Shown piece after piece: positions 15,338 through 23,318 of a DNA stretch of 35,063 nt. Under the pieces are notes generated by a model. The model was not told the DNA's origin, did no database searches, and saw only the letters and a list, made by a program, of their open reading frames with translations. The stretch is from Phycisphaerales bacterium (GTDB lineage Bacteria; Planctomycetota; Phycisphaerae; Phycisphaerales; JAGLTS01), in the NCBI GenBank assembly GCA_023135165.1, contig JAGLTS010000004.1, positions 1 to 35,063 on the forward strand. Reading direction: 5' to 3'. Both the position numbers and the translations under genes were made by a program. The stretch's first letter is position 1, and every line of letters begins with the position of its first letter.

Positions 15338-16144
15338 ATGACCGTGTCAACCTTTCCTCGTTCTGCGGCTGTGCTGAACGAACACGCCTCCTCATGGAAG
15401 GCCGCTCTGGATGATCCGCTTCTGCGTGCGCTCAATCATGCAGTTTTGATCGCCCGGCGAGCGGTGAAAAGCAGCATCACCGAAATCAGGCTCTTCACCA
15501 GTCTTGAGGATGCGAATCCGACCATCGTCGCCGTGCCTGAGCCGGCCGAGGCAGGCTTCGTCGGCGACGATTGGCACCCCGGTCGGGCTTACTTTTGCCG
15601 ATCAGCGCGCGAGATCGTACGGCCCGGCCACCCATTCCAGCCCGGCAGTCTGCAAGGCCCGCCCGAGCAGACCCCTTCGAGCGGTAGCAGGCCGGCGGCG
15701 AATGCGCTTTGCGTCATCCAGGATGTCGGCTCGTCCCATTGGATGCTGCTGACCTTCGCACGTGACGACACGCTCGGTCCATTCGACCGATCAGATCATG
15801 CCACGATCAAGGAGATCTCGTCAGCGATCAACGACATGGTCGCAGCGGCGATCGCGCCCGCCGGCGAGCAGGTTGAGCGATATGTCACCAGCTTAGGTGC
15901 GGAGTATGGCCTGACCGACGCCGAGGTGAAGGTCGCCGGTTTTCTCGTTGGCACGACGCTGAGCGAGCAGGCCGTCGCTGGTGAGCTTCATCGCAGCTTC
16001 AACACCATCCATCGCCACGTCACAAACATCTACCGCAAGCTCAACGTGCGGTCGCGCCTCGAGGCCATGGCGATGATGGACAAACACACCGGTGCGATGA
16101 GCGGCATATCCTCCCCTCGCCGCAACGTCCGCAGCCTGTCCTGA
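15338..16144 (+). CDS. LuxR-type transcriptional regulator
   Basis: A 268-residue protein with a C-terminal LuxR/GerE helix-turn-helix at about 190-246: 'GLTDAEVKVAGFLVGTTLSE', then 'HRSFNTIHRHVTNIYRKLNV' and 'RSRLEAM', which matches the family pattern of an N-T-I/V-x-x-H-x-x-x-I-Y-x-K-L-x-V recognition region. Residues 1-180 look like a GAF-like sensory domain ('NALCVIQDVGSSHWMLLTFA'), but the ligand is unknown. There is no receiver aspartate, so it is not a classical response regulator. AAAGGAG (15326-15332) lies 5 nt before the ATG. It stands alone between release factor 1 and aroDE. Confidence 0.85.
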   Translation: MTVSTFPRSAAVLNEHASSWKAALDDPLLRALNHAVLIARRAVKSSITEIRLFTSLEDANPTIVAVPEPAEAGFVGDDWHPGRAYFCRSAREIVRPGHPFQPGSLQGPPEQTPSSGSRPAANALCVIQDVGSSHWMLLTFARDDTLGPFDRSDHATIKEISSAINDMVAAAIAPAGEQVERYVTSLGAEYGLTDAEVKVAGFLVGTTLSEQAVAGELHRSFNTIHRHVTNIYRKLNVRSRLEAMAMMDKHTGAMSGISSPRRNVRSLS

Positions 16145-16211
16145 GAGACATCGCCTCGCCGGGCGTCCGCAAGAACTCACGGCCGACCCGTTGGCCGCGC
16201 CCGCCGATCGG

Positions 16212-16217
16212 TACACT
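16212..16217 (+). promoter_or_regulatory. -10 box 6 nt before the aroDE start
   Basis: TACACT, then GCGCCG, then ATG. With normal -10 to +1 spacing the transcript would begin at the start codon. No ribosome site is present, consistent with a leaderless mRNA. Confidence 0.5.
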
Positions 16218-16223
16218 GCGCCG

Positions 16224-17801
16224 ATGGCGTACATCTGTATCCCCATCATGGTTGAGGGCCGGTCGTCGGATGCGGAAGAGATCAAGCGGGCTGTCGCATG
16301 CGGGGCCGAGCTGATCGAGCTGCGCGCCGACTGCGTTGCGGACCAACCCGAGATCATCGAACGTCTGCTCGACGCGATTGACATCCCATGCATCGTGACC
16401 TGTCGCCCGACATGGGAAGGCGGCGACTACGAGGGTAACGACGATGCGCGCATTCGGCTTTTCGAGCGCGTCTGCGATCACCGCTCACCACCGCGGTATC
16501 TCGATGTCGAGTTGCGGTCCTACGAAACGTCGCCTCGCCTGCGATCGGCGATTGACCGTCTCGTCGGAGCGGATGCGCGTGACCAGACGAACCAGCCTGG
16601 GCTGATCCTCTCCTGCCACGACTTCAACGGTCGGCCGGCTGGATTACATCGGCGACTTGTCGCTATGGCGCAGATGCCCGCATGCACGGTTATCAAGATC
16701 GCCTACCGCGCCAGGTCGCTGCGCGATTGCATCGAGCTTTTCGAACTACTCGCGACTCGACCGAAACCAATGATCGCCATCTGCATGGGCGAATTCGGCG
16801 CCGCAACACGCATCCTGGCGGGGAAGTTCGGCAGCGTGCTGACTTACGCAGCCGTCACCGAGCAGCAAGTCACCGCACCCGGGCAGCCGCCAATCAATGA
16901 GCTCCTGACGCAATACCGCTTCCACTCGATCACACCGGCTACCGCGGTGTACGGCGTCATCGGGTATCCCGTCAGCCAATCGATGGGACCGGCTGTACAC
17001 AACGCCGGTTTTGAGGAGGTCGGCCACAACGGCGTGTACCTGCCGCTGCCCATCGCGCCGGGGTGGGAATCGTTCAAGGCGACGCTTCTCACATTGCTCG
17101 ACTGCACGCCGCTGAATGTGCGAGGGCTGAGCGTGACGCTTCCGCACAAGGAGCACTTGATTCGCCTTGGCCATGAGCAGGGGTTCGCGGTTGATGACAC
17201 CGCCTCGCTGATCGGAGCGGGGAACACGTTGACCAAGTCGCACGATGGGTGGCGCGTGTCGAACACGGATGCGGATGCGGCGCTTGCGTGCGTTGTCGAG
17301 GGATTGGGCCGGGCCGACATATCCGGCGCGCATGCAGCGGTTATCGGGGCGGGAGGCGTCGCTCGCGCGGTGACGGCTGCACTGGCGGGGCGCGGCGCCG
17401 TTGTCACGATTTACAACCGCACGCGCGATCGCGCGGAGCGTCTCGCAGCGGCGCTGGACTCGCTTCCCGGTCGCGTGGTTGTAGCCGACCCGTCCCAGCT
17501 TCACGAAGCCGACGTCGATGTCATCATCAACGCGACGAGCATCGGGATGACGGGCGGGCCGGACGAATCAGCATCACCCGTACCGGCCGAATGTCTCAGG
17601 CCCGGATGTGTGGTGTTCGACACGGTGTACAACCCGGCGCGAACGCCGCTACTGCGCGAAGCTGCCCAAGCCGGCTGTCGAACGATCGAGGGTGCGCGGA
17701 TGTTCATCCATCAGGCGGCAGCGCAGTTCGAAGGGTGGACGGGCAAACCCGCGCCGATCGCCGTGTTCGAGGCGGTGGTCCACCGGCAGCTCACGATGTG
17801 A
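16224..17801 (+). CDS. aroDE: Bifunctional 3-dehydroquinate dehydratase / shikimate dehydrogenase
   Basis: This 525-residue fusion catalyses two consecutive steps of the shikimate pathway. Residues about 1-235 are a type I (class I aldolase-fold) dehydroquinate dehydratase: 'LIELRAD' (30-36), the general acid/base His132 in 'LSCHDFNGRP' and the Schiff-base Lys158 in 'CTVIKIAYRA'. Residues about 245-525 are an AroE-type shikimate dehydrogenase: 'YPVSQSMGPAVHNAGF', catalytic Lys309 in 'VTLPHKEH', 'NTDADA' (347-352), NADP-binding 'GAGGVARA' (376-383) and 'NATSIGM'. The fusion order is the same as in plant and some planctomycete and chlamydial enzymes. ATG 16224 is preferred over 16191 because it matches the family N-terminus. 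Confidence 0.95.
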   Translation: MAYICIPIMVEGRSSDAEEIKRAVACGAELIELRADCVADQPEIIERLLDAIDIPCIVTCRPTWEGGDYEGNDDARIRLFERVCDHRSPPRYLDVELRSYETSPRLRSAIDRLVGADARDQTNQPGLILSCHDFNGRPAGLHRRLVAMAQMPACTVIKIAYRARSLRDCIELFELLATRPKPMIAICMGEFGAATRILAGKFGSVLTYAAVTEQQVTAPGQPPINELLTQYRFHSITPATAVYGVIGYPVSQSMGPAVHNAGFEEVGHNGVYLPLPIAPGWESFKATLLTLLDCTPLNVRGLSVTLPHKEHLIRLGHEQGFAVDDTASLIGAGNTLTKSHDGWRVSNTDADAALACVVEGLGRADISGAHAAVIGAGGVARAVTAALAGRGAVVTIYNRTRDRAERLAAALDSLPGRVVVADPSQLHEADVDVIINATSIGMTGGPDESASPVPAECLRPGCVVFDTVYNPARTPLLREAAQAGCRTIEGARMFIHQAAAQFEGWTGKPAPIAVFEAVVHRQLTM

Positions 17802-17947
17802 TTGTTGTTCACATGCCATGGCTTATCGGGCCGCCCCACGTTGTCGTTGCGCGCGATGTCAGGCGAAGAACGCGCCGCCGAACGCCGATACTTGTCAGGA
17901 CCGTGCGGTCACGGCCATCACTGCACGAGTTCAGTCGGGAGAAGTGG

Positions 17948-19153
17948 ATGCTGCGCATCGCGCTTTCAGAGGTGACGGAGGGCATGGAGCTGTCGCTGCC
18001 GGTGTACCACCCGTACCGATCGAACTCGCAACTCCTCGCAGCCGGCTGCGTGCTGAGTCCACCGGTCATCGCCCGGTTGACGCAGCTCCGCGTGAAGGAT
18101 GTGTGGATACGCTGCCCGCAACTGACGGGCTTGTCGCGATACCTCACGCCCGAGCTTATCGCGGCGCGCCGCAGGCTCTCGGAGATCATCTGCTACGTCT
18201 TTGAGAACCTCCTCGCCGAGTCAAGCAGTTGCCTCAACCTCGATGAGTTCTCAAGCATCGCATGCGAACTGGCTGCAGTGGCGAAACAGGATCTCGCCCG
18301 CGCGGTGTTTCTCCCGTGCCTGAGCGAGGGAACAGATCCTCTCGTTCGACACGCGGCAGACACGACGGTCCTGAGCATCCTGATCGCGCTGCGGCTGGAC
18401 TACCACATCGACCGCCAACGGCGTGACGTCGGCCTGAACGCATCACACCACATCGAAGAGATCGCCTTGGGCGCGATGGTGCACGACATCGGGCTTTACA
18501 TGATTCCGGGAGGCCCGGCCCGTCCGGACATCGAATCGCACCACAATCCCGATGCGAAGTGGATGGAGCATACGACACTCGGCGCGCAGGCCGTGCGCAC
18601 GCACGTTGACCCGAGCGTCTCGGCGGTTGTCCTTCATCATCATCAGCATTTCGATGGATCGGGCTTTCCACGACGGTCTGCGGGCGGGGATGAGTCATCG
18701 GGGCTTGCGGCGGAGCACATCCCCATCTACGCGCGAGTCGTCGCCGCCGCTGATCTGCTTGACGAACTCCGCATGGGCACGCATGGTGATCGGCACTCCA
18801 CAGCGGAGGCGCTTGACGCGCTTCGCCGCCCGCCCTATCGCGACTGGATCGACCCGGTCATCCACCAGGCAATGCTCGAGGCGGTCGTTCCCATCGCCCC
18901 AGGTTCACCGGTTCGGTTGAGCAGCGGCGAAGCGGGGTACGTCGTCGCACACCACACGGATGATCCATTTCGACCGACAGTCCAGATCGTCGTGCCCGCG
19001 GACCTCCGGATGGGCGGCAAGCCGAACCGGCGCCCAACGTACAACCTGCGCGCCGAGCCGGACCTGCATATCGTCGAGGCTGACGGCTTTGATGTACGTG
19101 ACTTCACGGGTGCATCCGAGGCGGATTCGCACGCCAACGAGCAGGCGGCGTGA
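17948..19153 (+). CDS. HD-GYP-like protein with altered signature
   Basis: HD-GYP proteins hydrolyse cyclic di-GMP. This 401-residue protein has an N-terminal DUF3391-like segment ('MLRIALSEVTEGMELSLPVY') and an HD-GYP core: 'VRHAADTTVLSI' (His135), 'MVHDIGLY' (His179-Asp180), 'MEHTTLGAQ' (His208) and 'HHHQHFDGSGFP' (230-241). The usual H-H-E-x-x-D-G-x-G-Y-P motif has Gln for Glu and Phe for Tyr, so catalysis is uncertain; it may be active with changed metal binding or be a c-di-GMP sensor. A C-terminal PilZ-unlike tail of about 80 residues follows. ATG 17948 is chosen for the preceding GGGAGAAG and the family N-terminus. A diguanylate cyclase gene is the next gene on this strand. Confidence 0.85.
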   Translation: MLRIALSEVTEGMELSLPVYHPYRSNSQLLAAGCVLSPPVIARLTQLRVKDVWIRCPQLTGLSRYLTPELIAARRRLSEIICYVFENLLAESSSCLNLDEFSSIACELAAVAKQDLARAVFLPCLSEGTDPLVRHAADTTVLSILIALRLDYHIDRQRRDVGLNASHHIEEIALGAMVHDIGLYMIPGGPARPDIESHHNPDAKWMEHTTLGAQAVRTHVDPSVSAVVLHHHQHFDGSGFPRRSAGGDESSGLAAEHIPIYARVVAAADLLDELRMGTHGDRHSTAEALDALRRPPYRDWIDPVIHQAMLEAVVPIAPGSPVRLSSGEAGYVVAHHTDDPFRPTVQIVVPADLRMGGKPNRRPTYNLRAEPDLHIVEADGFDVRDFTGASEADSHANEQAA

Positions 19154-19311
19154 CGCCGGGACACGGATCGGGCATGCGCGTCAAGGCAGATTCCAGGCTT
19201 GAGTCCCAACGCGATCCGACCGATGCCCGATCAGGAGGTGGGGATCCCGGACTGGACGAAGCGTACGGGCCACACCGCCGGGGCGACGATTGACTGTGGA
19301 GGATTGGCTCG

Positions 19312-20247
19312 GTGCGTCGAGACTCATTACTACGTCAACCCGGCCCGAACATCGGCGTGGCGCTCGCGTGCGCGATGTCATCGGCGCTTGTCGGGTTGGC
19401 CATCATGTTCGCCGGACGCTGGGGCGTTCAAGGGCAGCTCGCCGTCATCCTCGCTTGGCCGGTCACGATCTTCGGAGGCTGGCTCGTCGGCGACTTCCTC
19501 GTGCTGCGTCCCATGGCTCGTCGGCGCGACGAGATCACCCGCCTCAGCAGACAGTTGCGCTGTTACGGCGACATCGCGTCACGTGATTCGTTCAGCCGGC
19601 TTCTCATCCGGACAAACGACGAACTGGGCAAGCTCAGCCGGGACATCCATGATGCGCTGACTCGAGCCCACCGCGATCGGCTCGAGAACGTCCGGATCAG
19701 GCGCGACATGTCCGACCGCGTCTCGCGCGAGACCACCAAGGCGACCGTCCAGCTCACGAAGCTGACCGTCACCGACTCGCTGACCGGGTTGGCCAACCGC
19801 CGAGCGTTCGACGAAGCTCTGGATGAGATGTTCCGCCACGCCAGGGCAGCGAGCGAGGACCTCGCGTGTGTCAGCATCGATCTCGACAAGTTCAAGGCGC
19901 TCAACGACACACACGGACATGCCGCTGGCGACCAAGTTCTCCAAGCGTTCAGCGAGATCCTCGCCGGCGTGACTCGGCACAGCGATTTCGCAGCTCGGCT
20001 GGGCGGTGATGAGTTCGTCCTGCTGTTGCCCCGATGCGGCAGGCTCGACGCCGAGCATCTCGGCCAGAGAATCGCTCAGCTCTTCGCGCAGCATCCTCAC
20101 CTCCATGAGTTCGGTGACGAGCAGCCGACGATCAGCCTCGGCGTGACGACGCTCCTTGCGGATCAACCGCAGGACGCTCAAGAACTGCTCAGCAAGTCCG
20201 ATGCCGCCATGTACGAATGCAAGCGCGGACAACCCGCAGCGCACTAA
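19312..20247 (+). CDS. Membrane-bound diguanylate cyclase (GGDEF)
   Basis: A 311-residue protein that makes cyclic di-GMP from GTP. Two N-terminal membrane helices (about 14-35 and 43-65), a HAMP/coiled-coil-like linker (about 66-150) and a GGDEF domain starting at 'TDSLTGLANRRAFDEAL'. The active site 'LGGDEF' (residues 230-235) is intact, and an RxxD inhibitory site (Arg222-Asp225) lies five residues before it, so product feedback inhibition is expected. 'DLDKFKALNDTHGH' carries the metal ligand. GTG 19312 is chosen because GGAGG (19298-19302) lies 9 nt upstream. It follows the HD-GYP-like gene by 158 nt, so the two may jointly set c-di-GMP level. Confidence 0.93.
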   Translation: MRRDSLLRQPGPNIGVALACAMSSALVGLAIMFAGRWGVQGQLAVILAWPVTIFGGWLVGDFLVLRPMARRRDEITRLSRQLRCYGDIASRDSFSRLLIRTNDELGKLSRDIHDALTRAHRDRLENVRIRRDMSDRVSRETTKATVQLTKLTVTDSLTGLANRRAFDEALDEMFRHARAASEDLACVSIDLDKFKALNDTHGHAAGDQVLQAFSEILAGVTRHSDFAARLGGDEFVLLLPRCGRLDAEHLGQRIAQLFAQHPHLHEFGDEQPTISLGVTTLLADQPQDAQELLSKSDAAMYECKRGQPAAH

Positions 20248-20259
20248 CAACCGCTTACA

Positions 20260-22131
20260 TCAATCTCGCACCGGACCGAGCGATCGCCACTCGCCCTCGA
20301 ACCCATCCTCGGTGATCCACGTGTGCATCACACTTGGGCCGATGTAGTCGGCGAGCTGCTCAGCGGTCGGCAACAGTTCGAACCACTCGGGAACCGGGTC
20401 GGGTTCCATTGCGGGATACCACCGATCAACCTGTTCTTCGCTCGCGCCACCGTCCAGGAAATCCTGCCGCATCTTCGCCTGTTGCGCCGCGAGGATCTCC
20501 GCCCGATTGATGAGCGTCCACCGCACATAGTCCCACTGGGCGAGCACATCAGTGAAGCCGTACCACACGCCTCCCGGCCGAACCTCTGACGCGGCTGCAC
20601 GGAACGTCGCCGTATCGGAGAGCAGCGAACGGTCGCGCTCCGAAGACTGAAACGCCTGCTCCACAACGTCGGTCGGCCCGATCAACATGTACCCCATGCC
20701 GAAGCCGAGCGAGAAACCTCCATCCCCTATGTCAAAGATGCGATGCCCGAGGAAATCGCGCTCCGCCAAGCCAAGCATCATGCCAGCCGACATGAGCGAG
20801 CCTGCGACTTGTTCCGCGTCCTTTGTTTCGATCGCGACGAGCGTGATCTCGCTGTCGATGCCGTACGGGCGCTGGTGGTAGGTGATGGACACAATCTCCG
20901 AGCCCAGGCCGGTGAACACCATCGTCACCGCCGGGCCGAACATCTCCCAGCCCGGCGCGATCATCTCCGCCATCTCTTCGGGAAGCGCTGCGATCGTCTG
21001 CTCGATGAGTTCCGGAATTGCGGGAAAGTCGATGCCGACGCTGGTTACGGCAACAGCATCAACGCCCACGAAGGCCGGCGGCTCAAACGAGCCAATCGCC
21101 GAGGGAAGCGCCAGCATGCCCTGGCGCTCTCCATCAGTGAGAACCGCGAAGCGCTGCGTGATGATCGACGCACCATCGTCAATCGCCATGCCGATGGCTG
21201 CGCTCTCGATGGTCGAGATGCTCGACAGACCGAGCATGAGCGATGACATCTCGTCATCGCCCATTCCTTCCGCTTCCAACATCATTTCCAGGAGCGGCTG
21301 GACAAACACCGCCCCCGTGAAGTATGAACCCGCCTTGACCTTCCCCATCGCCCGCTGATACCGTGGATTTTTCGCCAGCGACTCGCCCTCCAATCCCTCC
21401 AGCCGATCAATCGCATGCTTCATCATGGCGTCGCTCGACGATGCCAGGATCATGTCGCCGACGCGCGCGTAGTACGTTTTCTCGAACATCGGCCAGTCCA
21501 GGAACGTCAGGTCGTCAAGCTCTCCGATCACGTCATCCGCATCCAGACTCGTCAGATCCTCCGGATCGAATCCTCGCGCTTCACCGGTCGCCTCGACGAC
21601 TTTGATCACCGAGTCGCCGTGCTCGATCTCGTCAAGCGTGGCCAGATCATCATCAACCCAACGATCGACGATCGCGTCAAGCAGTTCTTCGATCTGCTCA
21701 GCCCGGTCTTGATACTCCGCGGCGAGAAGCATGTGCGTGTCGACGGAATCGCCCGGGCCGAAACCGCCGTACTCATCGGTCTCATCCTCATCGGCTTCCA
21801 CCATCTCAATGACCATCGCGGCGCCGACCATGCCGGTCGGCAGAAGATCGAGACGGTCCTCGATCTCGATGCCGAACTCCTCCAGCAGTTCATCGATCGC
21901 ATCGCGGGCTTCCTCCCCCGCCTCCTCCACAAGCTGCTGGATCTGGTCGGTCTCCCACAGCTCACCGAGCGGTGTGCCGAGCAGCGCTTCTCGCAGACGC
22001 GATAGATCGTCGATCTCCAGGATGAAGACGCTGTCAGCCGGCGCAAGTTCCGCGAAAGGCGGCGAGTCGGCGGACGCGACTGAGGCGACAAGCGCGAACG
22101 TCAAGGCAGCAGCAAATTTGGAAGTATTCAT
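20260..22131 (-). CDS. Large secreted acidic protein, unknown function
   Basis: A 623-residue protein with a clear signal peptide ('MNTSKFAAALTFALVASVAS', cleavage near A-S-A-D). The mature part is very acidic, with segments such as 'ELAPADSVFILEIDDLSRLR', 'MVEADEDETDEYGG' and 'GEARGFDPEDLTSLDADD'. It recalls planctomycete secreted proteins of the DUF3352-like type, with a repeated 'D-x-V-x-x-E...' start and later 'GSFEPPAFVGVDAVAVTS', but the family call is weak. It lies 90 nt downstream of the protease gene on the same strand and may be co-transcribed. No strong ribosome site precedes the ATG. Function is not known. Confidence 0.75.
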   Translation of the reverse strand: MNTSKFAAALTFALVASVASADSPPFAELAPADSVFILEIDDLSRLREALLGTPLGELWETDQIQQLVEEAGEEARDAIDELLEEFGIEIEDRLDLLPTGMVGAAMVIEMVEADEDETDEYGGFGPGDSVDTHMLLAAEYQDRAEQIEELLDAIVDRWVDDDLATLDEIEHGDSVIKVVEATGEARGFDPEDLTSLDADDVIGELDDLTFLDWPMFEKTYYARVGDMILASSSDAMMKHAIDRLEGLEGESLAKNPRYQRAMGKVKAGSYFTGAVFVQPLLEMMLEAEGMGDDEMSSLMLGLSSISTIESAAIGMAIDDGASIITQRFAVLTDGERQGMLALPSAIGSFEPPAFVGVDAVAVTSVGIDFPAIPELIEQTIAALPEEMAEMIAPGWEMFGPAVTMVFTGLGSEIVSITYHQRPYGIDSEITLVAIETKDAEQVAGSLMSAGMMLGLAERDFLGHRIFDIGDGGFSLGFGMGYMLIGPTDVVEQAFQSSERDRSLLSDTATFRAAASEVRPGGVWYGFTDVLAQWDYVRWTLINRAEILAAQQAKMRQDFLDGGASEEQVDRWYPAMEPDPVPEWFELLPTAEQLADYIGPSVMHTWITEDGFEGEWRSLGPVRD

Positions 22132-22221
22132 CGAAGCAGAATCCCATGAAAGGCAGATCGTACACACGCAGCAACGGCGCGCACGGTCCGTGTTGAGCCG
22201 TGACCCGAGGGGGAGCGCGTT

Positions 22222-23217
22222 CTACTCATCCTCGGCAACGTCATCGAGTATCTCGGATGTGCCGAAGTCCATCCTCGGCGGCGGATCGTTGTACTTGTGT
22301 CCCGAGTTCGGGTTGTCGCTGTCGTAGGCGAAGGCTTCACGGTTGCGAAGGAAGTCCTTGACGTACCGCGCGGGGATGGCGAACCCGAGTCCTTCGCCGA
22401 ACGGAATCTTCATGTTCGTCACACCGATCACTTCACCTCGCGAGTTGAAGAGCGGCCCGCCCGAGTTGCCCGGGTTGATCTGCGCCGTCGTCTGAATGTA
22501 CGTCAGCCCGTCAAACGACCGCTGCGTCGTGGCGATCACGCCTTCGCTGAGCGTCCGTTCGAGCCCGAGCGGGGCGCCGATCGCAAATACGCCCTGACCT
22601 GCTGCGAGCTTCTCCTCGCGCTGGATGTACACGGTCTTGAACTCACCATCGTCCGGATGCGTCAGCTTCAGCATCGCCAAGTCGATGTGGTTGTTGACCG
22701 CCAAGATTTCAACATCGTCAATTGTGATTCGCCGAAAGTCCTGCCCATCGCGCACGAAGACGACGCACTTGATGCGCTGCTCGCCCTGAATGACGTGCGC
22801 GTTGGTGATAGTGTGCCCCTCCGGGTTGATGATAAAACCGCTTCCGGTGCCGCTTGGCGTGAGAACCACGACGACCGCCTCGCCGAATGTCACCGCATGC
22901 TCGCGCGGCGATCGCTCCGGGAGTTCCTCAGCCGTGCGGAACAAGACCTCCTCCCACAAACCCGTCGGCTCATCCTCGCCGACCGACCGCTGGATGTGCT
23001 CGATCTGCGCGCGAGGCACCTTCACGACCTCGTGTCCCAAATCCATCCACAGCGCCTCGGACGTCTCCTTGAGGATCGGCGCATCGAGCACCTGACCATC
23101 CTTGAGCGTCACCACGTCAGCCAACGCGCCGGAGCAAACGACGCCGCCCGCCGCCGCAAGGGACGCAAGAACCACACAGACGGATCGGATCACACGCTGC
23201 ACACGATTCGGTACCAT
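22222..23217 (-). CDS. Secreted trypsin-like serine protease
   Basis: A 331-residue HtrA-like protease without a PDZ domain. After a signal peptide (about residues 1-33) comes a short module 'DVVTLKDGQVLDAPILKETS' (about 34-78, the SLA1-like 'V-x-L-K-D-G' element common in planctomycetes) and then the catalytic domain: 'GSGFIINPEGHTITNAHVI' with His141, 'HIDLAMLKL' with Asp179 and 'INPGNSGGPLF' with Ser252, a complete triad. It ends soon after the protease domain. It acts in the periplasm, probably on misfolded or specific envelope proteins. AAAGGGG lies 8 nt before the ATG at 23217. It diverges from the VCBS-repeat gene across a 101-bp control region. Confidence 0.92.
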   Translation of the reverse strand: MVPNRVQRVIRSVCVVLASLAAAGGVVCSGALADVVTLKDGQVLDAPILKETSEALWMDLGHEVVKVPRAQIEHIQRSVGEDEPTGLWEEVLFRTAEELPERSPREHAVTFGEAVVVVLTPSGTGSGFIINPEGHTITNAHVIQGEQRIKCVVFVRDGQDFRRITIDDVEILAVNNHIDLAMLKLTHPDDGEFKTVYIQREEKLAAGQGVFAIGAPLGLERTLSEGVIATTQRSFDGLTYIQTTAQINPGNSGGPLFNSRGEVIGVTNMKIPFGEGLGFAIPARYVKDFLRNREAFAYDSDNPNSGHKYNDPPPRMDFGTSEILDDVAEDE

Positions 23218-23242
23218 CCATCGCCCCTTTCCGGTTGCCGGC

Positions 23243-23276
23243 GCTGTCACATGACAGCCGCCTCAGGTAGAGTGTA
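23243..23276. promoter_or_regulatory. Divergent promoter with palindromic operator candidate
   Basis: GCTGTCA (23243-23249) and TGACAGC (23252-23258) form a perfect inverted repeat with a 2-nt spacer. Just to the right, TAGAGT (23268-23273, plus strand) and TACACT (23276-23271, minus strand) are overlapping -10 candidates for the VCBS-repeat and protease genes. The palindrome would be within 10 bp upstream of the plus -10 and downstream of the minus -10, well placed to regulate both. The binding protein is unknown. Confidence 0.5.
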
Positions 23277-23318
23277 GGCGATTCGCACGTTACCGCAACG
23301 AGTTCCTGGAGACACGTG

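Noticed and set aside
17249..17947. Upstream extension of the HD-GYP-like reading frame
   Set aside because: It overlaps aroDE in another frame and has shadow-type composition. ATG 17948 has a ribosome site and a family-like N-terminus.
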